A DNA stretch of 64,000 bases, from NCBI GenBank assembly GCA_038873195.1, contig JAVZEV010000001.1, forward strand, positions 834,490 to 898,489. The letters run 5' to 3'. The stretch is from Candidatus Bathyarchaeia archaeon (GTDB lineage Archaea > Thermoproteota > Bathyarchaeia > Bathyarchaeales > Bathycorpusculaceae). This document shows, piece after piece, positions 7,473 through 15,814 of this stretch (positions are counted from its first letter, which is position 1; every line of letters begins with the position of its first letter). The notes beneath the pieces were generated by a model. That model made no database searches. It saw nothing but the letters and a program-made list of their open reading frames with translations, and was not told where the DNA came from. A program made the translations under genes and the position numbers.

Positions 7473-8591
7473 ATGAAACATATGCAAATACAAAACTTTA
7501 AAGACCTACCATTGAGCATGGAGGTTTTAAAAAGCATTGAAGAGCTTGGATTCCATAATCTTTTTCCAATTCAAGCTCAAGCCATAACACCGCTGCTTGA
7601 AGGCAAAGATGTTATTGGACAAGCGCAAACAGGAACCGGCAAGACTGCAGCTTTCGGAGTTCCAATGGTTGAACGATTGAATCCGAAAGATAGAAATGTG
7701 CAGGGTTTGGTGTTAGTGCCAACCCGCGAGCTTGCTGTCCAAGTCGCAGAGCACATTAGCCACCTAGGAAAGTATGCACGATTAAAAGTTTTGCCGGTTT
7801 ATGGAGGAGAACCAGTAGGAAAGCAGATACGCGCGTTGGAACAAGGCGTCCAAATCGTTGTTGGCACACCAGGCCGCATAATCGACTTGCTTAAACGCCG
7901 CATTCTAAATCTTTCTTCAGTGAAGACTGTAGTTCTTGATGAAGCGGATAGAATGCTTGACATGGGATTCATAGACGACATCGAATACATACTTGCGAGA
8001 GTGCCGTCAAACAGACAGACAAGCCTTTTCTCAGCGACAATAGACCAGTCAGTAATGAAAATATGTAATAAGTACATGAAAAACCCAGAAAAGATACTCG
8101 TAAGCAAAGATGAAATAGCCCTCACGCAGATAAGCCAATATTTCATGGTTGTAAACCCTCACGACAAATTCGAAACCCTCTGCAACATCTTAAACGAAAA
8201 CCACATAAACCGCGCAATAATATTCTGCAAAACACGCACAGACACAAGCACCCTCGCAGACAAACTAAGAACCAGAGGATACGACGCAAAACCACTACAT
8301 GCCGGTTTCACGCAGCCTCAAAGAGATTTCGTAATAAATTCTTTCAGAAACGGAAAACTGAAGTTGCTTGTTGCAACGGATGTTGCCGCAAGAGGCTTGG
8401 ATATTCAAGGAGTAACACATATAATAAATTATGATGTTCCACTGGATGCACTAGTCTATTTTCACAGAATCGGTCGTACAGCCAGAGTAGGACGCGAAGG
8501 AATAGCCATAACGCTTGTAGGCTACGGAGAACTTGCAGAGTTCAATAACATAAGAGCCTTAACTAAAACCACCATAGAAGAACTACAATGA
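7473..8591 (+). CDS. DEAD-box ATP-dependent RNA helicase
   Basis: All helicase motifs are present in order: Q motif (FKDLPLS...LGFHNLFPIQ), Walker A AQTGTGKT, PTRELAVQ, TPGR, DEAD, SAT, and C-terminal ARGLDIQ and HRIGRTAR. It stops shortly after motif VI, so it is a minimal helicase core without a basic tail. It probably unwinds RNA in ribosome assembly or decay. The start is uncertain: ATG at 7473 (MKHMQIQNF) or 7482 follow AGGAG; TTG at 7428 and ATG at 7449 would lengthen it. A TATA box lies near 7365-7375. Confidence 0.93.
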   Translation: MKHMQIQNFKDLPLSMEVLKSIEELGFHNLFPIQAQAITPLLEGKDVIGQAQTGTGKTAAFGVPMVERLNPKDRNVQGLVLVPTRELAVQVAEHISHLGKYARLKVLPVYGGEPVGKQIRALEQGVQIVVGTPGRIIDLLKRRILNLSSVKTVVLDEADRMLDMGFIDDIEYILARVPSNRQTSLFSATIDQSVMKICNKYMKNPEKILVSKDEIALTQISQYFMVVNPHDKFETLCNILNENHINRAIIFCKTRTDTSTLADKLRTRGYDAKPLHAGFTQPQRDFVINSFRNGKLKLLVATDVAARGLDIQGVTHIINYDVPLDALVYFHRIGRTARVGREGIAITLVGYGELAEFNNIRALTKTTIEELQ

Positions 8592-8763
8592 CAATTAGCT
8601 CCTCTTATTCATTACCCAAATTTGATGCGCCACATACTTTAGAATAGAAACAATCAAGAAATAGATGGTTGCGAAGGGATAAGTTTAAAGCAGTGTTGCC
8701 AGTTAAGCAAGGTGTGCAAAAACATTTTTTGCGCTAAATAGTATAAGGAGTTGAATCAGCAAA

Positions 8764-8901
8764 ATGTATGAGAAAGAGATGCATAAGGCAGTTTGTGCTG
8801 ATTGCGGAAGAGAATGTGAAGTTCCCTTCAAACCAGACGGAAGCAGACCAGTATACTGCCGAGAATGCTATTCAAAACGAAGACCCCCGAGAAGATATTA
8901 A
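8764..8901 (+). CDS. Small CxxC-x17-CxxC zinc-ribbon protein
   Basis: A 45-residue protein, MYEKEMHKAVCADCGRECEV..., with CADC and CREC separated by exactly 17 residues and a basic C-terminal tail KRRPPRRY. The spacing matches a known short family of presumed zinc-binding proteins of unknown function. ATG at 8764 is preceded by AAGGAG 12 bases away. Its basic tail suggests nucleic acid contact, which is inference. Confidence 0.8.
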   Translation: MYEKEMHKAVCADCGRECEVPFKPDGSRPVYCRECYSKRRPPRRY

Positions 8902-9003
8902 GCTTTTAGGCTAACATCTTTATTTCGTTCCCCAAACCTTTTTTTAAACCACTAACCATAATAAACAGAATGCACATGCTTAAGTGAGGTTAAGACTAAA
9001 ATA

Positions 9004-9147
9004 ATGCCTAAGGACCCAGTTTGCGGCATTGTTCTCGACGAAAAAACAGCAAAATTTAAGATAACCTATGATGGCGAAACCTACCATTTTTGCAGCTTGG
9101 CATGCAAGAAAAAATTCAAAAGACACCCAATGAAATTCGTGAAATAA
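9004..9147 (+). CDS. YHS-domain protein
   Basis: A 47-residue protein that is a single YHS domain: DPVCGIVLDEKTA, YDGETYHFCSLACKKKF and a basic end. YHS domains carry three Cys residues (DPVCG and FCS-AC) and occur in metal transporters and heavy-metal sensors; stand-alone versions probably bind a metal ion. ATG at 9004 follows AGTGAGGTTAAG. Confidence 0.85.
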   Translation: MPKDPVCGIVLDEKTAKFKITYDGETYHFCSLACKKKFKRHPMKFVK

Positions 9148-9257
9148 ATATTCGCCTATGCGGCTATTGTCAGAATATTGCACGCAATCGCGCTTACAGA
9201 TTCAATACTCTAAAAATTAATGAAAAACACACGCTATTCTAACCAATTTCCAATTGC

Positions 9258-9328
9258 CTTTATAAGCAAGGCTGACGATTATGTGTCAGTAACGTTCTGT
9301 CACCGACACAGTTTCACGGCAGCGTTAC
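9258..9328 (+). promoter_or_regulatory. alba promoter and structured leader
   Basis: TATA box CTTTATAAG at 9258-9266 places the start of transcription near 9288. The 75-base leader that follows can fold: GTAACG (9289-9294) pairs with CGTTAC (9323-9328), and inside this CTGT pairs with ACAG around TCACCGAC. An interrupted GTGTC/GACAC repeat overlaps the start site. This suggests an operator or leader control of alba, but no mechanism can be assigned. Confidence 0.4.
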
Positions 9329-9363
9329 ACACAACAAACAACAAATAAGGAGTGAAATGAAAA

Positions 9364-9651
9364 ATGACACAAAATAAAGATGTTATCTTCATCGGAAACA
9401 AACCACCAATGGCCTACGTTCTAGCAATAATTACAAGCCTCTCCTCAAGCAATGCCAAAGAAATAACCTTGAAAGCACGCGGACAAGCAATTACCACAGC
9501 AGTTGACGCAGCTGAAATAGCAAGAAGACGCTTCCTAAAAGACCTACAAATTAGCAAAGTATCCATAGGCACAATGGAAATGCCGCCGAGAGAAGGCGAA
9601 AACAGGTCAAGAATGGTTTCAACAATGGAGATAACGCTGACAAAAGAGTAG
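9364..9651 (+). CDS. albA: DNA/RNA-binding protein Alba (copy 1)
   Basis: A 95-residue chromatin protein: VIFIGNKPPMAYVLAIIT, the KARGQAITTAVDAAEIARRRF helix and the GTMEMPPREG loop ending in TMEITLTKE are the Alba fold signature. The conserved Lys of Sulfolobus Alba (IGKKPV) is Asn here (IGNKPP). Preceded by AAGGAG. Followed 7 bases later by an OB-fold protein, so both are probably co-transcribed. A second copy lies at 59516-59794. Confidence 0.95.
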   Translation: MTQNKDVIFIGNKPPMAYVLAIITSLSSSNAKEITLKARGQAITTAVDAAEIARRRFLKDLQISKVSIGTMEMPPREGENRSRMVSTMEITLTKE

Positions 9652-9658
9652 AAAAACA

Positions 9659-10294
9659 TTGCGAAACAAAGCATCCCCCGGCGAGTACCTCGCCTTTCTT
9701 TCAATAAAATACGAAGTTGACCCCGACAAACTTTTTTACGCGTTAATTTCAGCATGGGAAAATCAGAAGTCTTCTTGCGGAAAACTTTCAATAGAATGCC
9801 GCGGCAAACAAAAAAACAAGGCTATTTTTCTAATAACAAACGGTCAAAAAGTAGTTGCACAATTTCCCATACCAGGAGAATTTCTTCAAGAAGAGACTAG
9901 CTCAATCAAAAGTCTCAGAGAAACTGAAATGCTCCGCAGACATCTACTCAAGAGGCATAGTGAAAAGCGCTCCTTCCAGATTAAAGATTTGCGAATAGGA
10001 ATGAAAAAGGTCAATGTGAAAGCGAAAGTTTTGGAGATTGCAAAACCAAAATTGGTCATTACAAGATTTGGAAACTATGCCAGCGTAGCTAACGCTTTGA
10101 TAGCGGATGAAACAGGAGCAATCAAACTATGCTTATGGAATGAACAGATAAGTTCCATATCCACAGGAGACAATATCCAGATTGAAAATGCAAGCACATC
10201 AACGTTTAGAGGCGAAAGACAATTAAGAATTGGAAAAAAAGGAACTCTACGCAATATGGAAAACATGACTTCCAAAACTGCAAGAATTACGTAA
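9659..10294 (+). CDS. OB-fold single-stranded DNA-binding protein (RPA/SSB-like)
   Basis: Residues about 105-205 form one OB fold resembling crenarchaeal SSB: IKDLRIGMKKVNVKAKVLEI, ALIADETGAIKLCLWNEQ, GDNIQIENA and the FRGERQLRIGK ending. The N-terminal 100 residues are a separate helical/beta region that I do not recognise. The start is probably TTG at 9659, a few bases after the alba stop; no other good start was found. Pairing with alba suggests a nucleoid role in coating single-stranded DNA or RNA. Confidence 0.78.
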   Translation: MRNKASPGEYLAFLSIKYEVDPDKLFYALISAWENQKSSCGKLSIECRGKQKNKAIFLITNGQKVVAQFPIPGEFLQEETSSIKSLRETEMLRRHLLKRHSEKRSFQIKDLRIGMKKVNVKAKVLEIAKPKLVITRFGNYASVANALIADETGAIKLCLWNEQISSISTGDNIQIENASTSTFRGERQLRIGKKGTLRNMENMTSKTARIT

Positions 10295-10679
10295 ATCCCA
10301 AAAACATCCGACAAAAATAGGTTGCGAAGAGACAAGAAAGAAAAAGGTCAGGAAGATTATTGCCCTGGTGTAAAGGGGACCTTTGTCAGTTTCTTTTTTC
10401 GTTGTAGGGTAGTACACATTGCCCATTATGCCGTAGTAAACACGTTGAAGTCAGAATTAGCTTGTTATATCAACCGAGAAATTTAAATTATTAGACGATT
10501 TTGCAAATGATAGATTTAATGGGCAAGCGAATTTTTGTTCTATAATAAGTTTACAGAAACCTTTTATGCCATAGATAACCTAATACTTCATTTACAGACA
10601 TTTTCAGTTTAGTCTGAACCATCGTTTGGATTATTCTGAAACTGTTTGAATAGTAAAAAAAGGGAAAGGAGAAGGAAAA
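10295..10679. other. 385-base spacer
   Basis: No gene seen. A T-rich stretch near 10388-10399 (TTTCTTTTTT) could end transcription from the alba operon. A TATA-like AAATTTAAATTATT lies at about 10479-10492, too far upstream of the next start (10680) to be its obvious promoter. AAAGGAGAAGG just before 10680 is the ribosome-binding site of the next gene. Confidence 0.4.
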
Positions 10680-12563
10680 ATGCAGAAAATAACTGGAAAA
10701 ATAGTAGCGACTATGCTGCTTTGTTTCATGTTGACCATGCCGATAATCAGTAACATAAACGTACACGGACAAGAACCAGCAACACTTCGTGTTGACCCAC
10801 CAGAACAAGAAATTCCAGATGAACCGTTTTTCGATGTATTTGTTTGGGTAGATAGCTTTTTCGACGTTTATATGGACGGAATAATTTTGACCTACGACAC
10901 TTCAATTATTGACGCAGTAGATGTTGAAGCGGTTCCCCCCTTTTCGACTACAAACAAGATAATCGATGATGCGAACGGTTACATGCAAATAGAAAGCGTA
11001 GCTGAACCTCCCATTCATGGTTCCATACCGCTAGCACATTTCACATTCCGCTGTACTGGCGGAGGAATAAGCGACTTAACCATAGCACAATACTATTTAT
11101 TCGACCCATACCTAAACCCCATTCCAGTTAATAAAATTATAAATGGACGCGTTACACAAACCAGCTGGTACTTTAAACCACCATACCCCGATTACGCACC
11201 AAGCGGCGTTCCAGACTTCGACCAAAAACAATGGGGCACGCAAATGTGGATAAACCCGTTCCCACCAGTCGGCACATGGAGCTACTGTGGACCAGTAGCA
11301 ATAGCAAACTCATTATGGTGGCTTGACTCAGAACACGAACCAAACCCAATACCCCCACCGATAATCAATGACAATTTCCCATTAGTCCAAAGTTACGCAC
11401 CTGGAGTTTGGGACGACCATGACCCGCAAAACGTTCCACCCTTCGTCGAAGACCTTGCTTTTCTTATGGACACTAACGGTCAAAGATTCGGTCATCAACA
11501 TTGCGGCACGGAAGTGCATGAGATGACTATGGGGCTCAACGAATACATATCACGCCAAGGACTCGACTGGAAATTCTACGTGCACTTGCAGAAAGCTCCA
11601 GGCTTCCTCTGGATAGGAGAAGAAATCAAAAAGTGCCAAGACGTAGTACTGCTTCTCGGATTCTGGCAGTTTAATCCGTACATACAACAGTGGGTGCGTG
11701 TCGGCGGACACTACGTGACATGCGCAGGCGTTGACTCCGCAAATTGGAAGCTTGCAATAAGCGACCCATACATAGACGCTACGGAAATGGGACTTTCACA
11801 AGGAAGAGTATTGCCACCACCTCCACATCCACACACAGGAATACCCGAAACACTCCACAACGACGCACTATACGTTTCGCACGATTTCTATCCAATAGGA
11901 CCATCACCAAGCCCAGGCGGACCCTTCGGATTCTATGACTATCCAGCAGAATATATTATCGACAACTTCGGCTCATGTCAAAACACTCCAGACGAATTCC
12001 TTGAATTCGACGGCGAATACTTGCCTGGTGAACAACTCTTCACAGAGATAGAATATGCAGTTGTAACCTCATGCAAAACAGGAATCGTCGCCGCAGGCTC
12101 AGAAGACACGAACCTCTATGTCTGGGACTTCTTCGGTGCATTACAATGGCAACAACAGCTTGGAAAACCAGTAATATCAGTTGCGATGGACAACAACGGA
12201 ACATTTGTAGCTGCAGGAACAAGAACTTCCAGCGGAGTAGGCGACCTATGGCTGTTTGACGCTCTCGGCAATCTTCAATGGGTAAAATCAAACCTTAACG
12301 TGTCCACGAGCTATAATGGCGGCTGGGCGGGAACAGAATCCAAATCAGTCGACGTAAAATACAACGCCTATAGCGGCCTAGTCGTAGTAGCGGCCGCAAC
12401 AGATCAAGGTTTGTACTTGTTCGACCAGAATGGAAACCAAATATGGCAATTCTACCACCAAATAAGCGAAACATTAGTACGAATCTCACAAGATGGAAAC
12501 TACATAATATGCCTAGGAAACATCGACGGACAAGTGCATTACTTCTCGCACATGCGCAACTGA
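10680..12563 (+). CDS. Secreted cohesin/C39-like peptidase/beta-propeller protein, 5' part before in-frame TGA
   Basis: Signal peptide (residues 1-31, ending NVHGQE), then a cohesin-like beta domain (about 35-160). A papain-fold C39-like peptidase region follows, with Cys in YCGPVAIANSLWWLD, His in GGHYVTCAGVD and Asp in AISDPYID. The start of a WD/PQQ-like beta-propeller comes next (repeats such as AAGSEDTNLYVWDFFGALQW). It ends at TGA 12561-12563, but the same frame continues open for 410 more codons. The residue at the stop sits in RN-stop-IPGW, where Trp (TGG) would fit. Most likely one protein of about 1,037 residues. ATG follows AAAGGAGAAGG. Confidence 0.8.
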   Translation: MQKITGKIVATMLLCFMLTMPIISNINVHGQEPATLRVDPPEQEIPDEPFFDVFVWVDSFFDVYMDGIILTYDTSIIDAVDVEAVPPFSTTNKIIDDANGYMQIESVAEPPIHGSIPLAHFTFRCTGGGISDLTIAQYYLFDPYLNPIPVNKIINGRVTQTSWYFKPPYPDYAPSGVPDFDQKQWGTQMWINPFPPVGTWSYCGPVAIANSLWWLDSEHEPNPIPPPIINDNFPLVQSYAPGVWDDHDPQNVPPFVEDLAFLMDTNGQRFGHQHCGTEVHEMTMGLNEYISRQGLDWKFYVHLQKAPGFLWIGEEIKKCQDVVLLLGFWQFNPYIQQWVRVGGHYVTCAGVDSANWKLAISDPYIDATEMGLSQGRVLPPPPHPHTGIPETLHNDALYVSHDFYPIGPSPSPGGPFGFYDYPAEYIIDNFGSCQNTPDEFLEFDGEYLPGEQLFTEIEYAVVTSCKTGIVAAGSEDTNLYVWDFFGALQWQQQLGKPVISVAMDNNGTFVAAGTRTSSGVGDLWLFDALGNLQWVKSNLNVSTSYNGGWAGTESKSVDVKYNAYSGLVVVAAATDQGLYLFDQNGNQIWQFYHQISETLVRISQDGNYIICLGNIDGQVHYFSHMRN

Positions 12564-12614
12564 ATACCAGGATGGCAAGCTTCAGACGGCCTTCCTGTTT
12601 GGGAGTCCCCTGAC

Positions 12615-13793
12615 GTGCATGCTTTCTGGGCAGCCATCTCTGGAGACGGCAGCTACATAACCTATACTGGCGGATCATGGCCAGCACCTAACCAACTCAG
12701 CTTAATTAAAATGAAAACAACACCGCCCCTTCAAGTTTGGCAAGCCAACCTTCCACAATCAGCATTCTGGAGAGTTGACATGCCATGCCACGGAAAAAGC
12801 ATAGTAGTAGTTAACGACGACCCAAGCGATTCAGTCGGCGCCCTCGCCATCTATTGGAATGACGGCGGCAACGGCTGGGACGCCGGAGACTCAATACCAG
12901 TATGGACTTATTGGCCAGACAAGGACATAGGAAGCGCACAAAACCCCTTGGCAGACTTCTACACAGTAGCAATCTCAGAAAGCGGCAACTACATAGCCAC
13001 AGGCGGCACACCACACAACACCTACCTCCTAAAAAACGACGCAACCATTCAACAAAAAATCGGCATAATGCCAGGCTCGATTCAGTCAGTGGATCTTACA
13101 CTTTCCGGAAAATACGGAGTTGCAGGAGATAACACAGGCAACGTCTGGTTCTTTGACAAGGATACTGGATTTAAGTGGAGTTGGATGACCGGTGGAGCAA
13201 TTCATTCCGTAGCTATTTCTAAGGTATACCCATGCATGTTTCCATACCCAGACCATGATGTGGCAGTCACCAGCATAAAGCCAAACAAAACCATTGTAGG
13301 ACAAGGATACAACGCAAACATTAGCATAACCGTAACGAACGAAGGCGATTTCCAAGAAACCTTTGAAGTAACACTTTGCACAAATTCAACAGTTATCGGA
13401 ACTCAAACAGTTAACAACCTAGCCGCAGGAATGTCAATCATTCTGAACTTCTCTTGGAACACCAACAGCTACGAAAAAGGAATCTACACAGTATGGGCTT
13501 CCAGTTCGGTTGTACCCGACGAAATAGACGTATACGACAACCAACTCGTAGATAGTACTATAAAAGTGACTATTCCTGGCGATGTTGATGGTGATTTTAA
13601 AGTGAAGATGGATGATATAGTGCTTATTGTTGGTGCTTTCGGGTCAACGCTTAGAGCAGACGGATGGTACTGGCACACGCCACCCTGCATACTATGTCCC
13701 CATAATCCAAACTACGACGTAGACGGAAACAGCAAAGTAGACATGGGCGACATAGTCATAACATGCGGCAACTTCGGAAAAACCTACCCATAA
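12615..13793 (+). CDS. 3' part of the cohesin/beta-propeller/dockerin protein after the in-frame TGA
   Basis: In frame with the preceding gene (1,935 bases after its ATG, an exact multiple of 3). The continuous frame starts right after the TGA at 12564; GTG at 12615 is only the first possible start and has no signal peptide or good ribosome-binding site. It holds the rest of the beta-propeller, a CARDB-like domain (DVAVTSIKPNKTIVGQG...ITVTNEG) and a C-terminal type I dockerin with two calcium loops, DVDGDFKVKMDD and DVDGNSKVDMGD, ending NFGKTYP. On its own it would not be exported. Confidence 0.75.
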   Translation: MHAFWAAISGDGSYITYTGGSWPAPNQLSLIKMKTTPPLQVWQANLPQSAFWRVDMPCHGKSIVVVNDDPSDSVGALAIYWNDGGNGWDAGDSIPVWTYWPDKDIGSAQNPLADFYTVAISESGNYIATGGTPHNTYLLKNDATIQQKIGIMPGSIQSVDLTLSGKYGVAGDNTGNVWFFDKDTGFKWSWMTGGAIHSVAISKVYPCMFPYPDHDVAVTSIKPNKTIVGQGYNANISITVTNEGDFQETFEVTLCTNSTVIGTQTVNNLAAGMSIILNFSWNTNSYEKGIYTVWASSSVVPDEIDVYDNQLVDSTIKVTIPGDVDGDFKVKMDDIVLIVGAFGSTLRADGWYWHTPPCILCPHNPNYDVDGNSKVDMGDIVITCGNFGKTYP

Positions 13794-13794
13794 C

Positions 13795-13812
13795 CCTTTT
13801 TTCTTTTTAATT
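13795..13812 (+). terminator. T-rich terminator
   Basis: CCCTTTTTTCTTTTTAATTT right after the dockerin stop, followed by an AT-rich inverted repeat (TTTAAT/ATTAAA). T-tracts are the usual archaeal termination signal. Confidence 0.5.
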
Positions 13813-13878
13813 TAATATCGAATTAAATAATACACTTTTAAGGATCGAATACCAAACCAAAACTTGACATTAGAAGGT

Positions 13879-14397
13879 TTAGAGAAATTTTCGTTTAATA
13901 TAAACAGATAAAAAGAAAAGTGCTGTGCCTATTTCACAAAAAAGAATAGCATAATCTGCATACACATGTGCCACTTTTAATTCAAGTTTATAATGAGGGT
14001 TGGCGTTTGGTGTTACCCCAGCGGGTGGAGCAACGGAGCGAGGATCGAGAAATGTTCCAGCCAAATCATTAGATCGATAATATGCATACCCCCCTTGCGC
14101 TGTTTCAATCCACTCGTATTCAACGTTAACAAGGGTGTAGGTGATTATCGCTAGTGTTACAAAAAGTAAAGAGGCACATAAGATTGTGGCGAAGGCTTTT
14201 TCTTGAAAAGAACTCTTTCGAGAGATCTCAAAATGTAATGTAACAAAAATCGTCAGAAAAACGGCTCCTAAACTCAGAAAGGTAGTAGCTTCCACAGAAA
14301 AACCTAACGGTTTCAACAATGCTATGCCAAAAAATGTAAAGGTTGACCCAGTAAACGCAAATATTTTCGGAGCATGAACGCTTAATACGCTAAACAA
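13879..14397 (-). CDS. Membrane protein of unknown function
   Basis: 172 residues with about four hydrophobic segments (roughly 12-32, 38-56, 66-90 and 148-165). An extracytoplasmic stretch between the last two contains EWIETAQGGYAYYRSNDLAGTFLDPRSVAPPAG. I do not recognise a family. ATG at 14397. It is convergent with the dockerin gene and lies downstream of tRNA-Gly on the same strand. Confidence 0.65.
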   Translation of the reverse strand: MFSVLSVHAPKIFAFTGSTFTFFGIALLKPLGFSVEATTFLSLGAVFLTIFVTLHFEISRKSSFQEKAFATILCASLLFVTLAIITYTLVNVEYEWIETAQGGYAYYRSNDLAGTFLDPRSVAPPAGVTPNANPHYKLELKVAHVYADYAILFCEIGTALFFLSVYIKRKFL

Positions 14398-14476
14398 AGA
14401 GCCTATCTCTCCAAGAAATAATTAGGCCGCATGAAATATAAATTATTGCTGAAAAAAGGAAAGAAGCCGAGAACAG

Positions 14477-14550
14477 TGCGGTCGCCGGGATTTGAACCCG
14501 GGTTGTCGGCTTGGGAAGCCGATGTCCTAACCAGACTGGACTACGACCGC
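14477..14550 (-). tRNA. tRNA-Gly(CCC)
   Basis: Acceptor GCGGTCG/CGACCGC, D arm with GGTTAGGAC, anticodon arm TCGGC-TTCCCAA-GCCGA (anticodon CCC), T arm CCGGG-TTCAAAT-CCCGG, discriminator A at 14477. No intron and no encoded CCA. Confidence 0.95.
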
Positions 14551-14845
14551 AACTATTTTGATTATTGAAGCTTGATTCTTTAAGATTTAGGTCAATTGAG
14601 TCAATACTGCTTTTGGTCTGGTCGAGTGTTAACTCCATTAATGTATTATAGATTTTGCTTGTGGCACTCAAACTTGAGTTTGCCATTAGCTGAACCAAAA
14701 GTGTTGATTAGAATCATGAAAGTTAGATAACCCAAATTTCAAGCAATGTTATTTGTTAGATACAGAAAAGTGGCACGTAAGCTACGTATAATCGATTAAT
14801 CACAGTGACGAGTTAACGGTTTAGGGCGGAGAGAAAAAATGGGAA
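14551..14845. other. 295-base spacer
   Basis: No gene supported. Holds the upstream region of tRNA-Gly (CTTAAAG near 14578-14584 on the minus strand) and a short palindrome ACTCAA-AC-TTGAGT-like element near 14668-14680. No function assigned. Confidence 0.35.
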
Positions 14846-15625
14846 TTATGGGTAGGTTTTTCCAAAGTTCATTAATATGACAACTATATCTGCCATTGTT
14901 ATTCTGCCATTCAGGTCCAAATCCACGTGTGGATTCCATCTTAGGTGAGTTGGATATGAGCCAAAAGCATCTACGACTGCCATGACGTCATCGAATTTTA
15001 TAACTCCATCATCATTGATGTCGGGTATAGGTGAGAAATTAAGTATACAGAGATATGCAGACGTTGTGAAGACCGGCTTTTGTCCAAGTTCCAAGACGAC
15101 GAAAGTTTCTTGCTGTACGAACGTTATTTCTGTGCACAATACTTCATCGCTTGGAAGTTGTTGTATTGTAAAGTTGACTTGACATAACACTCCTTGATTT
15201 GTGACATCTACAGGTGTTTCTGGTAATAATGTTGCATTCACTTTTAAGTATCCAGTATCATCTACAACATCACTTGAAGCGGAAGTTATTAATGTGGCTC
15301 CGTCAATAGCAGAGGCAAAAACATTGCCGTCTGGTATCGAAACGTTTTGGAAGTTTACTATACTGTTGTTCCATGAAACAGAAATCTCCCATGCGACCAA
15401 TTTTTCAACGTGAGTTATAGAGAACACTGCTGTAAAAACACTGCCGATAGGGTATTCTGAAGCTTTCAGTATAAAGAAACTATCATTTGTTTCCGGGTTA
15501 AGCACTCTTATTGTCGCAACCTCACCTTCGGCTTTAACACTGACTCCGTTGCCTTTAAGTGCCAATACTAACATGCTCACTGACAACAACATTACCATTA
15601 TCTTGAAGGCCATTCTTGCAGACAT
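14846..15625 (-). CDS. Secreted cohesin-dockerin protein
   Basis: 259 residues: a signal peptide (1-31), a cohesin-like jelly-roll domain (about 35-170: VFTAVFSITHVEKLVAWEISVSW, VVDDTGYLKVNATLLP, VLCQVNFTIQ), and a C-terminal type I dockerin (about 198-259) with calcium loops DINDDGVIKFDD and DLDLNGRITMAD. It ends NFGKTYP, exactly as the larger protein at 12615-13793. Cohesins bind dockerins in cellulosomes; archaeal proteins carrying both are known, but their role is not. ATG is preceded by AGGGAG. Probably acts outside the cell. Confidence 0.82.
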   Translation of the reverse strand: MSARMAFKIMVMLLSVSMLVLALKGNGVSVKAEGEVATIRVLNPETNDSFFILKASEYPIGSVFTAVFSITHVEKLVAWEISVSWNNSIVNFQNVSIPDGNVFASAIDGATLITSASSDVVDDTGYLKVNATLLPETPVDVTNQGVLCQVNFTIQQLPSDEVLCTEITFVQQETFVVLELGQKPVFTTSAYLCILNFSPIPDINDDGVIKFDDVMAVVDAFGSYPTHLRWNPHVDLDLNGRITMADIVVILMNFGKTYP

Positions 15626-15814
15626 ATTTCTCCCTTCTCCGAAGAATCATAAAACAATTCTATGCAAAAAGATAAGACTTGTGGAAAAATCTTCTATTGT
15701 TAATGGAGTCTCAATGAGTCTACGAATGCAATCATAAAACATGCAAAGAAATAATTAACTTGAACTTTTATCTATTACTATCTTTCTACCACATAACGAA
15801 GGAAGTCAAAATTC

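Noticed and set aside
12561-12563. Selenocysteine at the in-frame TGA
   Set aside because: The protein context fits Trp, the site is in a propeller strand without redox residues, and no SECIS-like hairpin was evident nearby or at the gene end.
11173-13355. Open frames on both strands within the cohesin/propeller gene
   Set aside because: Arg/Cys-rich shadow frames; the main frame has coherent domains.
14390-14698. 102-residue minus-strand frame
   Set aside because: Runs straight through tRNA-Gly and has no homologous features.
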